A DNA stretch of 64,000 bases from Oscillospiraceae bacterium (GTDB lineage Bacteria; Bacillota; Clostridia; Oscillospirales; CAG-272): NCBI GenBank assembly GCA_015063585.1, contig SVTW01000003.1:1-64000 (forward strand), written 5' to 3'. The position numbers and the translations under genes are program-made. The notes beneath the pieces were generated by a model. The model worked only from the letters and a program-made list of their open reading frames with translations, was not told the origin of the DNA and did no database searches. This document shows positions 1 through 9,400 of the stretch, piece by piece (position 1 is the stretch's first letter; each line of letters starts with the position of its first letter).

Positions 1-1235
1 CGTACAAGCTGCACGAATGGTTTAACGGGAATTATCCAAGAAAGACCTTGCCCATACTTTACAATTCATGGCTCTATTGCTTCGATCAGCTAAACATTGA
101 TGCGTTGATGAAGCAAGCTGACTGCGCGGCAGATATGGGCTTTGAAGGATTTATGATCGATGCGGGCTGGTTTGGCAATGGCGTGAATTGGTCTGCTGAG
201 GTTGGAGATTGGGAAGAAAATACCGTCAGCGGTCCGTGTGGAAGATTGATCGAACTGTCCGAGCGAGTCAGAGAGAGAGGTATGATCTTCGGTCTTTGGT
301 TTGAACCGGAGCGTGCTGCTCCAACCGCAAAGGCGGTCGAGCAAAATCCCGATTATTATATCAACCAGAAATTTCTTAATTTTTCCAATACTGATGCTGT
401 GAACTATATGTTGGACATCATTTCCAAGCAGATCGAAAAATATAGTATCGGCTGGCTGAAATTCGACTTCAACGGCACCATTCCAACAGACCCATCGGGC
501 AATGCCTTTTATCGCTATATGCAAGGACAGAAGGAGTTTATATTGCGTCTGCGTGAGCGGTATCCTGATTTGTATATCACAAACTGCGCAAGCGGCGGAT
601 ACCGTATGGAGCTTGGACAGGGGATGCTTTTTGACGACTTTTGGCTCTCGGACAATCAAGGCCCGTATGAGGGGATCAGAATTGTCAAGGACACCTTAAA
701 ACGAATGCCGTCTGCACTGATACAACGTTGGAACGTGCAGAAATACTGTGAGGAAATTCTCGTTTATCCCGACAAGAAAACGGGTCGGATGATCCACTGC
801 AACGACGCTACATGGGATGCGCTGATAGGCGTTCACGATTCCTTCTCCGAGGCATTTATGCAGGGTGGTCCTATGGGCTTTTCTTGTGATATCGATGCGT
901 TTCCTCCCGAATACAAAAAGCGCTGGAGTGACATTATCGCGCAATATAAACATGACAGAGACTTTTACAAGGACGCTACTGCGCGTATTCTTGTAGATTC
1001 TGACAGTATTATTGCCATTGAGTATGCCGACAAAACGTTCAATCAGTGTGTGATTCAACTGTTTACCAAAACGACGTATGCTCGAGAAATTGTTCTGTAT
1101 CCTGCGGTTTGTTCGGAAGCAGAGTATCTCTATGGTGACAGCATTCTTTTGGGAAAGGATATCATGGAAAATGGGATTTTGATTCAAAAGCTGAATGATA
1201 ATACTTGCCAAATATTAAAAATGGTTAAAAAATAA
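1..1235 (+). CDS. alpha-galactosidase, GH36-like, 5' end outside the window
   Basis: The reading frame is open from base 3 without a start, so only the C-terminal part (about 410 residues) is present. It releases terminal alpha-galactose from oligosaccharides such as raffinose or melibiose. Seen: the segment NSWLYCF near the N-terminal edge fits the first strand of the GH36 (beta/alpha)8 barrel. WLKFDFNG places the likely nucleophile Asp at codon 465-467, where the family usually has KWDMN. FWLSDNQG places the likely acid/base Asp at codon 651-653. The C-terminal small beta domain is complete and ends at the TAA at 1233. No signal peptide can be judged because the N-terminus is missing. There is no sugar transporter next to it on the visible side. 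The GH36 call is secure; the exact substrate is inference. Confidence 0.85.
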   Translation, partial: YKLHEWFNGNYPRKTLPILYNSWLYCFDQLNIDALMKQADCAADMGFEGFMIDAGWFGNGVNWSAEVGDWEENTVSGPCGRLIELSERVRERGMIFGLWFEPERAAPTAKAVEQNPDYYINQKFLNFSNTDAVNYMLDIISKQIEKYSIGWLKFDFNGTIPTDPSGNAFYRYMQGQKEFILRLRERYPDLYITNCASGGYRMELGQGMLFDDFWLSDNQGPYEGIRIVKDTLKRMPSALIQRWNVQKYCEEILVYPDKKTGRMIHCNDATWDALIGVHDSFSEAFMQGGPMGFSCDIDAFPPEYKKRWSDIIAQYKHDRDFYKDATARILVDSDSIIAIEYADKTFNQCVIQLFTKTTYAREIVLYPAVCSEAEYLYGDSILLGKDIMENGILIQKLNDNTCQILKMVKK

Positions 1236-1500
1236 AAAAATTTCAAAATATGAAATGATAAATAGGTAGACACATAGAAACCACTATGTATCTGCCTTTT
1301 TTCTATGTGCAATAAAAGAAAAGGCACGGGCAAGACCACCCACTCGCTCTGCTCCTGTTTGTTTGCAATATAAAACTCGGCAAGCGTGGTCAGCACCTTC
1401 AATAGCACTTCCTTCGGTTTGTATAGCTCCAAACGCCTTGTTTGCACTGACGGTAGAGCTTGCCAAGGCACAAGACATCGACGAACACCTCAAGTCAACC

Positions 1501-1544
1501 GACCAAATGCATTGAGGCTGCGTCATTGGCGCAGCCTCTTGGTC
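1501..1544. terminator. hairpin between convergent genes
   Basis: Arms GAGGCTGCG (1514) and CGCAGCCTC (to 1538) enclose TCATTGG, and outer bases GACCAA/TTGGTC extend the stem. It touches the stop codon of the leftward gene at 1543 and lies downstream of the rightward alpha-galactosidase, so it may end transcripts from both sides. The same inner hairpin occurs inside the M6 repeats at about 3141 and 26329. In 1236-1500 I see no complete gene; a frame reading ...ELAKAQDIDEHLKSTDQMH ends at about 1515 and could be a gene remnant. Confidence 0.6.
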
Positions 1545-2235
1545 ATCTTTCAAAGAAATTTTCCTGTTTATCAAGAAATCGTTGCCTTTCAGCATCGGTC
1601 AAACGATTGAATTTGGCAAGCGTTTTTCGTATCTTTTTGTTTTTCGTTAAGCGTTTCATTCTACTCACTTGCATCGGATATGTAAACAGCGTTACAAGGA
1701 ATCCGTTTCCAAGAATATCGGTCAGAGCAAGTGTTTTGGCAAATTTCAGTACGTCTTTTCGGTTAGTTTCATAAGCATCTGTCAGCTTGTAATAACGATT
1801 AAAATTTGATACTTCAAAAAACGAATAACACATAGGAATCAATTCTAAAATATCAAATCGGTCAAGCGTTCCAAAGGCGTAATGCTGCAATGTAATGTCC
1901 AAACGGTCTCCGTCTTGCAAGCCAACAACATGATAATTACAACCAACCCGTAAAATCATCTTATCAAGAGAATTCAATAAAACCTTTGAAGCCTTTTTGG
2001 CAAGCTTATCCTTCCAATCGTTTTCCTCGAATTCATTTAGAATTGATTTTGGATCTGCCATCATTGGAATTAGAGATAGAGAAAATTCATCATCAAAAAT
2101 TTCTGCTATAATCGAGGAAGAATTCATTTCCTCCTCACACAATGCTGAAATATAATAATATCGTTCTCCGTGAGAATCGGTAATTTTTATTTTACAGTCA
2201 TAAATACTCGCTTTTAATGTAAAGATTATTTTCAC
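1543..2235 (-). CDS. hypothetical protein, about 230 residues
   Basis: I do not recognise this protein. It appears to start with GTG at 2235, preceded on its strand by AAGGTGGTGAG. It is a mixed alpha/beta, Lys- and Asp-rich protein with no signal peptide or membrane segment. The C-terminal 50 residues are strongly basic and helical (for example MKRLTKNKKIRKTLAKF), which might suit nucleic-acid or membrane-surface contact, but that is a guess. Its base composition is more AT-rich than the neighbouring spoVT and the genes to the right. It is convergent with the alpha-galactosidase and divergent from spoVT, so it is probably its own transcription unit, ended by the hairpin at 1501-1544. Confidence 0.6.
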   Translation of the reverse strand: MKIIFTLKASIYDCKIKITDSHGERYYYISALCEEEMNSSSIIAEIFDDEFSLSLIPMMADPKSILNEFEENDWKDKLAKKASKVLLNSLDKMILRVGCNYHVVGLQDGDRLDITLQHYAFGTLDRFDILELIPMCYSFFEVSNFNRYYKLTDAYETNRKDVLKFAKTLALTDILGNGFLVTLFTYPMQVSRMKRLTKNKKIRKTLAKFNRLTDAERQRFLDKQENFFER

Positions 2236-2358
2236 AGACTCACCACCTTAATTTTATTATATCACACCTTTTCCAAAAAGTAAATACAGATCAGTATAAA
2301 TCCCCTTGTTTTGCAGATACTAACATCACAAATCTGTAAATCAAGGAGATTTTTATAT

Positions 2359-2916
2359 ATGAAAGCTACAGGAATCGTAAGAAGAATCGACGACCTCGGA
2401 CGCGTCGTGATCCCCAAGGAGATCAGAAGAACCATGCGCATTCGCGAGGGCGACCCGCTCGAAATTTATACCGACCGCGAGGGAGAGGTCATTTTTAAAA
2501 AGTATTCCCCCATCGGCGAGCTTGCGTCCTTTGCCTCACAGTATGCCGAAACACTGCACAAAACCTGCTCTCTTGCCGTTGTGATCTGTGACCGTGATGC
2601 TGTCATTGCCTGTGCGGGTGTTCCGCGCAAGGACTACACCGACAAGGCTCTCTCGCACGAGCTGGAGGCTGTAATTGAGGGGCGATCCCTCTACGTGGCG
2701 CGTGAGGACGGTGAACCAATCCCCGTATTGGCGGAGGGCGGCGCGCACGTTGTAAATTGCGCCATGCCGATCATCAGCGAGGGAGATATCGTTGGATGCG
2801 TTGCGTCATTGAGCGAGGGACAGCGTGATACGCGTCGTGACGTGCCCGCACTTGAAGTAGAGACCAAGCTCATTCTCACTGCCGCCGGATTCCTCGGCAG
2901 ACAGCTTGAGAGCTGA
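2359..2916 (+). CDS. spoVT: SpoVT-like AbrB-family sporulation regulator
   Basis: 185 residues. The N-terminus MKATGIVRRIDDLGRVVIPK is the classical AbrB/SpoVT swapped-hairpin DNA-binding domain (residues 1-50). The rest (about 55-180) matches the GAF-like ligand-binding domain of SpoVT. In Bacillus, SpoVT is a late forespore regulator that adjusts sigma-G-dependent genes and germination. The ATG at 2359 was chosen because AAGGAG lies at 2343-2348, ten bases before it, and the domain begins there; in-frame codons upstream do not fit the family. No operon partner follows. This gene is one reason to think the host can form spores. Its target genes cannot be read from this window. Confidence 0.92.
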   Translation: MKATGIVRRIDDLGRVVIPKEIRRTMRIREGDPLEIYTDREGEVIFKKYSPIGELASFASQYAETLHKTCSLAVVICDRDAVIACAGVPRKDYTDKALSHELEAVIEGRSLYVAREDGEPIPVLAEGGAHVVNCAMPIISEGDIVGCVASLSEGQRDTRRDVPALEVETKLILTAAGFLGRQLES

Positions 2917-2994
2917 AGGAAACGAATCACCAAACGACTCTTTCTCGTAAGAAAGATTGCTCATCTGGCACGAACTTTCCCCACAATCAAAAAA

Positions 2995-3166
2995 GGGGGT
3001 GAGTCAAATGCAAAAATGCATTTGGTACTCACCCCCGACGTTTTTGCTTTGCGGCTAAACACCGCAATTTTCGACTGCTTTACAGTCGAAAACCGCAAAT
3101 TCCGCGCTACAAAAAAGCCTACCGTCGGCTTTTTTGAGCAGAGGTTGCGCCAATGACGCAGCCTCC
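2995..3166 (+). repeat. M6 repeat, 172 bp, multi-hairpin
   Basis: A nearly full copy occurs in inverted orientation at 26329-26499. The order of stem-loops here is: GGGGGTGAGT ... ACTCACCCCC with a CAAATGCA/TGCATTTG inner stem; TTTTCGACTG/CAGTCGAAAA; AAAAAAGCC/GGCTTTTTT; and GAGGTTGCG/CGCAGCCTC. It lies between the convergent genes spoVT and the PEP-mutase gene. The first hairpin also occurs alone at 28423-28464. Nothing suggests a protein. The remaining 3167-3340 carries no gene I can support. Confidence 0.85.
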
Positions 3167-3340
3167 TTAATTTGGTATATAAAATTTCTATCTTTCCGTC
3201 CACAAATCCAACGCCAACACCCTTTTGGAATTTCAGCAAATCAGCATATCTGCCGTTTTATTTCAGCCCTAAGTCTTGCAGCAATTCTGCCATTTCGGAT
3301 TTATGAGTCTCAAAGCAGTGAAGAACGGTTCACCGCATCG

Positions 3341-5350
3341 TTATTCCTCCGGAATCAAGGCAATGATGTCCTGAATGGACATACACATAGTGTCTGCTTC
3401 CTTGGCTCTGTGATTGGTCAGAATCGTTTGCGCGACCTTCTGCATAGCGGGAATACCGCTACGGGTCAATTGATTTTCATAAATGACAACGTTCACGCCA
3501 CGTGCTTTGAACTCTTCCTCGGTAACCGCATGGAAAGCGGTGGGGACCACAACAATAGGCGTTACGCTATCCTTAGCACGGAATTTCTCAACAAATTCAA
3601 AAATTTCGGCAGGATCCTTTTTGCGGCTGCGAATCATAATGGCATCCGCGCCCGCCTTCGCAAATGCAAAGCCACGCTCCAACGCATCTTCCATACCACG
3701 CTCCAAAACCAGGCTGTCGATACGGGCACAGATCATAAAATCTTGGGTCTTTTGCGCTTTCTTACCGGCTTGGATCTTCGCGCAGAAATTCTCAATGGAA
3801 TCCTGCGTCTGCTCGACCTCGGTTCCAAAAAGAGAATTCTGTTTCAATCCGATCCGGTCCTCAATGATGACCATTGAAACACCCATGCGCTCCAAACTCT
3901 TGACTGTATATGCAAAATGCTCGGTAAACCCGCCGGTATCACCGTCAAGGATGATCGGCTTGGTGGTAACCGCCATTATGTCATCAATGGTACGAAAACG
4001 CGAAGTCATATCCACAAGTTCTATATCGGGTTTTCCTTTTGCGGTACTGTCGCAAAGACCGGAGACCCACATCGCATCGAACTGATAGGTTTTTCCGTCC
4101 TGCAAAACCTTGGTCTGCTCGGCGATCAAGCCCGTGATACCGCTGTGCGCTTCAATAGCGTTCACGCACCCCTTCATAGCAATCAGCTTTTTCAGTCTGC
4201 CGCGACGAACGTCGGGCATAGAAAGCTGCAATTTAGACATTTTCTCAAGTTCATCAAATTTTTCATCTTTTGAATACGGGAATTCCACAAGACGACCGCC
4301 GTATTCAGCCAGAACACTCACAACCTCGTCTCGCACAGGGCGCTGAAAACCCTCGCGCCAATCGTCACCGTGAACGACATAGGTGGGGCGCAACGTGCGA
4401 AGATTGTCCACATAACTCAAGGTTTTTTGTTCCACCACACAGCTCACGCCGTTGATGTTTTCCACAAGAGACTTTCTTTCCGCAAAAGGCATCAAGGGAA
4501 AGCGCTTGTAGCTGGCAACCGCCTCATCCGACAAAACACCGACGATCAGCTTGCCAAGTTTGGCGGCTTTTTTGATGATCGCAATGTGACCGCTGTGGAT
4601 CATATCGGTTGCAAAACACATATACGCAGTGCGATTATCCACCTCATGAACGCGCGCGGAAACGATGGCAAGATCCTCCGGAGTATCAATCTCAGCGCAA
4701 AGAGCGTCCTTAAAATCCAAGGGATAGATCTTGCAACGGTCCGAGACCTCATTGAAAGCGTTTTCCGCATAGCATTTGCGGGTATCGTTTTCGCAGAAGG
4801 TGCAGATGTTATCAAGCCACACGTTCCAATCCTCTTTACAGAGCTTGTAGAGGGGCTGTGCCGCCATGGCGTCGGTGAAGAACTCAATCCCCACCTTTTC
4901 GATCCTTCCGTTATGGATCACCGCCTTAAAATCCTTTTCGGGAAGCTCCAATGTCGAGCTGACTGTCATGCAGCTAACGGAGCTTTCCAAAACCGCGTCA
5001 AATACAGCGTTCTCGAAAACCAGATCTCCATGCATGAAAACGATGTCCTCATCGCGGAGATATTCCTTAGCGCAATAGATGGAATAGATATAGTTGGTTG
5101 TGTTGTAAAGGGGGTTGTTCACAAAGGTATAGTGTAACGGAAGTCCCAGCGAATTACAGTAGTTGACCAGGATCTCGTCAAAATAACCCGTAGTCATCAC
5201 AACCTCGGTAATGCCGGATTGCGCAATAATTTTCAGCTGTCTGCTGAGGATCGTATCCTGTTTGGAAATCTCGGTCATGCATTTGGGGTGCTCGCTTGTC
5301 AGCACACCCATGCGGTGTCCAAGACCGGAATTGAGTATTACGGCTTTCAT
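3341..5350 (-). CDS. three-domain phosphonate enzyme: nucleotidyltransferase, cytidylyltransferase-like domain and PEP mutase
   Basis: 669 residues with three enzyme domains. Residues 1-230 are a sugar/choline-type NTP transferase (LNSGLGHRMG near the N-terminus, later MHGDLV and AEIDTPEDL). Residues about 238-365 are an HIGH-type nucleotidylyltransferase fold (CFATDMIHSGHIAIIKKAAK). Residues about 385-660 are a phosphoenolpyruvate mutase of the isocitrate-lyase superfamily, with EDRIGLKQNS at 497-506, the family's EDK-x5-NS motif with Arg for Lys. PEP mutase makes the C-P bond of phosphonopyruvate; fused cytidylyltransferases are known to activate phosphonates such as 2-aminoethylphosphonate for attachment to glycans or lipids (PntC-type). 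No phosphonopyruvate decarboxylase or aminotransferase is adjacent. It follows the PHP gene by 150 bp on the same strand and may share its promoter. The domain calls are firm; the product is inference. Confidence 0.88.
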   Translation of the reverse strand: MKAVILNSGLGHRMGVLTSEHPKCMTEISKQDTILSRQLKIIAQSGITEVVMTTGYFDEILVNYCNSLGLPLHYTFVNNPLYNTTNYIYSIYCAKEYLRDEDIVFMHGDLVFENAVFDAVLESSVSCMTVSSTLELPEKDFKAVIHNGRIEKVGIEFFTDAMAAQPLYKLCKEDWNVWLDNICTFCENDTRKCYAENAFNEVSDRCKIYPLDFKDALCAEIDTPEDLAIVSARVHEVDNRTAYMCFATDMIHSGHIAIIKKAAKLGKLIVGVLSDEAVASYKRFPLMPFAERKSLVENINGVSCVVEQKTLSYVDNLRTLRPTYVVHGDDWREGFQRPVRDEVVSVLAEYGGRLVEFPYSKDEKFDELEKMSKLQLSMPDVRRGRLKKLIAMKGCVNAIEAHSGITGLIAEQTKVLQDGKTYQFDAMWVSGLCDSTAKGKPDIELVDMTSRFRTIDDIMAVTTKPIILDGDTGGFTEHFAYTVKSLERMGVSMVIIEDRIGLKQNSLFGTEVEQTQDSIENFCAKIQAGKKAQKTQDFMICARIDSLVLERGMEDALERGFAFAKAGADAIMIRSRKKDPAEIFEFVEKFRAKDSVTPIVVVPTAFHAVTEEEFKARGVNVVIYENQLTRSGIPAMQKVAQTILTNHRAKEADTMCMSIQDIIALIPEE

Positions 5351-5500
5351 AAGGTCTCCAATCTTGCTTTTATTTGCTTATATAAAATTAAAATACCATC
5401 TCACTTCGATCGGTTGCAATTTGCACCCACGTTGACAGATAGGGAGTCATTCGTATCGATCTCCGCTCATTTCTTCTCCCGCACGCGCGTTGGGAAATTT

Positions 5501-6202
5501 CTATACGTCTTTCGGCAAGCAGGGGTTCTGCCGCGTAAAGCAGGTGTATTCTCCGCGGCGAATACGGTCGACAAAGTCGCGGTCGTCTGCGATCGGTGCG
5601 GTCATCTCGATCCCTGCCAGCAATTTTTGTCCGATTCCATGGTGATTATCCGAGCCCGCAAAATGCAAAAGTCCGTAATTGTCGGCGTATTCCCGCGCCA
5701 TCCGATTTTCAAATTCGGTACGGCAGGCATTGACGACCTCTACCCCGTCTACAGCCCGCGGAAAAAGGCGAATGTGGTCGATATACCAGGATTCTCGGAA
5801 GGGGTGCGCGTGGATCACTAATGCGCCGCTCTCGGTCAAAAGCTTGAGCTTTTCACTGTGCTTGAGCGTTTCCAGCTCGGGGTGCGAAAGATACCAAGAT
5901 TTATCCAATCCGTAGACCAAAAAATCACTTCCGCCATAGGTTATCTCAACACCGCAAAAAACCGAAAGTCCAAACTCCTTGCCGATCCGCAAGCCCTCCT
6001 CATAATCGGCGAAAAAAAGCTCGGTGCGCTCAGCATAGCTCTTTCCCTGCCCCATTTTGGATTCGGGTTCAATATAATGATTCGTGATAAAAACCCCCGC
6101 GTACCCCAAAAGGCGGTAAAAATCCAACGCCTCCCGGACACTTACACGTGCGCAACGGCTGGCGGGGGAAGTATGCAGATGTGTTTCATAGCAATATTTC
6201 AT
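5501..6202 (-). CDS. PHP-domain metal-dependent phosphoesterase
   Basis: 233 residues, cytoplasmic, no signal peptide. Polymerase-and-histidinol-phosphatase motifs are visible: ETHLHTSP at the N-terminus, VIHAHPF in the middle and AGSDNHH near the C-terminus. These supply the metal ligands of a trinuclear-type phosphoesterase. Such stand-alone PHP proteins hydrolyse small phosphate esters or nucleotides; the substrate here is unknown. The gene starts at an ATG whose complement ends at 6202, preceded by GGGGGA, with a consensus promoter at 6231-6259. The PEP-mutase fusion gene lies 150 bp downstream on the same strand, so a role in the same phosphonate or glycan pathway is possible but unproven. 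Confidence 0.82.
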   Translation of the reverse strand: MKYCYETHLHTSPASRCARVSVREALDFYRLLGYAGVFITNHYIEPESKMGQGKSYAERTELFFADYEEGLRIGKEFGLSVFCGVEITYGGSDFLVYGLDKSWYLSHPELETLKHSEKLKLLTESGALVIHAHPFRESWYIDHIRLFPRAVDGVEVVNACRTEFENRMAREYADNYGLLHFAGSDNHHGIGQKLLAGIEMTAPIADDRDFVDRIRRGEYTCFTRQNPCLPKDV

Positions 6203-6230
6203 AAAAAGTCCCCCTTTTTGTACCTGCTCT

Positions 6231-6259
6231 TATTATATCAGAAATTGCCGAATAAGTCA
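6231..6259 (-). promoter_or_regulatory. sigma-A promoter of the PHP / PEP-mutase unit
   Basis: Read on the minus strand: TTGACT (6259-6254), 17 bp, TATAAT (6236-6231). It sits 29 bp upstream of the PHP start codon and is divergent from the promoter at 6332. Confidence 0.8.
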
Positions 6260-6331
6260 ACCATACATTCAAAAAAAGCGGGACCCGTACCGGAAAACGT
6301 ATCATAAAGCGCAAAAATATCCGCCGTGTGC

Positions 6332-6360
6332 TTGACTTTTCTTTTCGATGGAGATATAAT
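6332..6360 (+). promoter_or_regulatory. sigma-A promoter of the giant surface protease gene
   Basis: TTGACT at 6332-6337, 17 bp, TATAAT at 6355-6360. The gene's ribosome binding site AAGGAGG is at 6401-6407, ten bases before the ATG at 6418. Confidence 0.85.
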
Positions 6361-6417
6361 AAATCATATAGTAATATATTGAATGGGATTTTTCAAGTTT
6401 AAGGAGGCAGACACACG

Positions 6418-9400
6418 ATGAAACAGCCCAATCCGCATCCAATCCCCCGACACGGCAAAAAGCTTGCTGTGATCCTGATCCCGCTTTGCGCGATCCTGCT
6501 CTGCGTTGCCGCAATCCTCGGTGCGCTGTATTTTCAGGATCAAAAGGTGCAATACCGCGACGAATTGATCCGCGACCTGACCGAGCACCGCGGCGAATAC
6601 GACGAGCAGAGCATCGTCCTCAGGGATACCTCGCGCGGCACGGCAACGGCACTTGCCGAAAAGCTCGGCGCCTCGCTCCGCATTACGAAGGACGGAAAAT
6701 TTGCTACGTTAACGCTCCCCGAAGGAACCACCTTCCTGGACATTTGCGCCGACGAGGATCATTTCAACGATCTGCATCACATGTCGATCGATTATCACAC
6801 ATACATAAGTGATATCGCCACCGATGAGGAGGATGACGGTCTCCCGCTCCCCATGCGTCCGCAATACACGGTCAGCGACGAGGGATACAGATCACAAACC
6901 TATCTGGACTACGTCAACCTGAAGGATACGTGGAACTCCACGCGCGGAGACGGTGTATTGGTTGCCGTGATCGACACGGGAATTGACACCGATCACTCCG
7001 AATTTGCGGGACGGATCAGTGAATATTCCTACAACGCGAGTGAAGACAAGATCGTAAAGGACTTTACCGACGAGAACGGCGCGTTCGATTGGTCACTGAT
7101 CGAGGACGAACAGGGACACGGCACCTCGGTTGCGGGTGTGCTCGCGTCTCCGCTCGACAACGGCGGCATCGTGGGCATCGCCCCCAACGTCACGCTGCTC
7201 GTCATCAAAGCGGAATGTGACGAAAGCGGTGCTTTTAAGCGCACGTCGGACCTGGTATTTGGACTCTATTATGCCATTGAATGCGACGCGAAGGTCGTAA
7301 ACATGTCCTTTGGCGGAAAAGGAGACGAAGCATCCAACCCCTATGCCTCTGCCACGCAGCTTGCGGTGGACAGTGACGTGATCTGTCTCGCCGCTGCGGG
7401 AAATGATTCCTCCAGCGAGACCTGCTACCCCGCATGCGACCCCAACGTAATCGGTGTCGGCGCGCTCGAACAGGACGGCTGGGGTCTTGCAAGCTATTCC
7501 AACTTCGGTGAAAACGTTGACATCGTTGCCCCCGGCTCCACCTACACCGCATCAAATAACGGCGGCTATCAGTCCACACGCGGCACTTCTCTTGCCTGCC
7601 CTGTTGCCGCGGGTGCGGTTGCGCTTTACGTTTCAACCAATTACTACGTGGAATTTTCCGAGATCTGCGAGCTGCTGTATGCCTCCTGCTACGATTTGGG
7701 TGATCTTGGGCACGACTGGTATTTTGGCTACGGCGCGCTCGATATTTCGGCTTTGATTTCCGAGGAGCGCGGAACGGTTACCTTCAATATGATGACCGAT
7801 GAGCTTGAAAATACCACGCAGGTCTTTATCCGGAACCACACACTTCAGAATATTCCCACCCCCGAACGTCTCTATGCTGTTTTTGACGGCTGGTATTACG
7901 ATCCCCAATGCACCGATGAATACGATTGGTATGCCGATGCCTTTTCGAGCGATCTTACGCTCTATGCAAATTGGGTCAACGAGGAAGACGGCATTCCCTA
8001 TACCTACGTGGAATTGGAGGACGGCACCATTGAGATCCGCTCCTATACGGGCCGCCGCCGTTTCATCACGGTTCCCGCTTTCATTGAAGGAAAAACGGTC
8101 TCCTCGATCGGTCGCGGTGCCTTTGCGGGGCAGACCAATCTCCGGCAGGTCACGCTCCCCGAGGGACTCGTTTCGATCGGTGACAACGCCTTTGGCGGAT
8201 GCTCCAATCTGGTTCGCATGCAGATTCCCGACAGCGTAACCGTGATCGGAGAAGGCGCGTTTGTCAACAACGTGCGACTCACCGCCGTTACGTTTGGCAG
8301 CAAGAGCACGCTGAAAACGATTGGCAGCTTTGCCTTCCAGAATTGCGCGCGGATCCGCGACATCACGCTTCCCGCATCGCTCCGGGAACTGGACGGCAGG
8401 GCGTTTCTGGGTGCCACCTCGATCTCGGCATTCGCACTGCAAAGCGGCAACACCGCCTTCTCGGTGCGAGACGGCGTGCTGTTCCGTGCCGACGAAGTCA
8501 CCCTGGTGTGCTATCCCGCCGGACGCAACGGAACCTATGCGATTCCCGCGTCGGTACGCACGGTTGGTCCTGCGGCATTTGCCTACGCAAAGATTACACA
8601 GATCGATCTGAAAAACACAAGTAAGATCGATCAGGACGCCTTCGCCTTCTGCCGCATCACGTCTCTTTCGATTCCCAACAGTGTCACCTCTTTGGGCTCC
8701 ACCGCATTTTCCAATTGCAGTGCCCTGCGAGAGCTGACGCTCGGTACCGGCTTACGGACCATTCCCGAAATGGCGTTTTTCTACTGTGACAGCCTGCAAG
8801 CCGTTACGATCCCCGCAGGGGTGACCGCGATTGATAAATCGGCATTCGCAGGTTGCTTCGCGCTTCATTCGCTGGAATTTGCTCCCGAAAGCCAATTGAT
8901 CAAGATCGGCGATGAAGCATTCTCCCCTGCCAACATCCAAACCGTCAGCCTCCCTGCATCCCTCACCGAGATCGGGCAAAGAGCCTTTCGGTCCTGTCCG
9001 CTCACCGCGGTTCATTTCGCGCCCAACGCGGCTTTGAAGCAGATCGGTCAGGAAGCCTTTGCAGATACCGCTGATCTGACCGAGATCACCTTGCCCGAAG
9101 GCTTGCAAGCGGTTGGCGAGTCGGCGTTTATCAGAAGCGGGCTCCTTCGCGTAACGCTTCCCGCCTCGCTCCGCACGCTTGGTAACGGTGCGTTTGCCGA
9201 ATGCCCGTCGCTGACCGAGATCCATGTCAATGCGGGAAATTCCGTATTCACCTCGGTGGATGGCGTCCTGTTCGACGCGGCTCAAACCACCCTTCTGATC
9301 TATCCCGCCGGAAAAACCGCTTCCGAGTATACGGTTCCCATTGGCACGGAAACGATCGGCAAGCAGGCATTCCGCGGTGCCGTGCATCTTGTTGCCGTTA

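Noticed and set aside
1284-1595. Minus-strand frame of about 100 codons between the alpha-galactosidase and the unknown protein
   Set aside because: No ribosome binding site or recognisable sequence, it overlaps the terminator hairpin and the end of the neighbouring gene.
3240-3325. Minus-strand peptide ...TVLHCFETHKSEMAELLQDLGLK ending just downstream of the PEP-mutase gene
   Set aside because: Only about 23 codons after a stop, no start or ribosome binding site; perhaps the tail of a lost gene, but too short to support.
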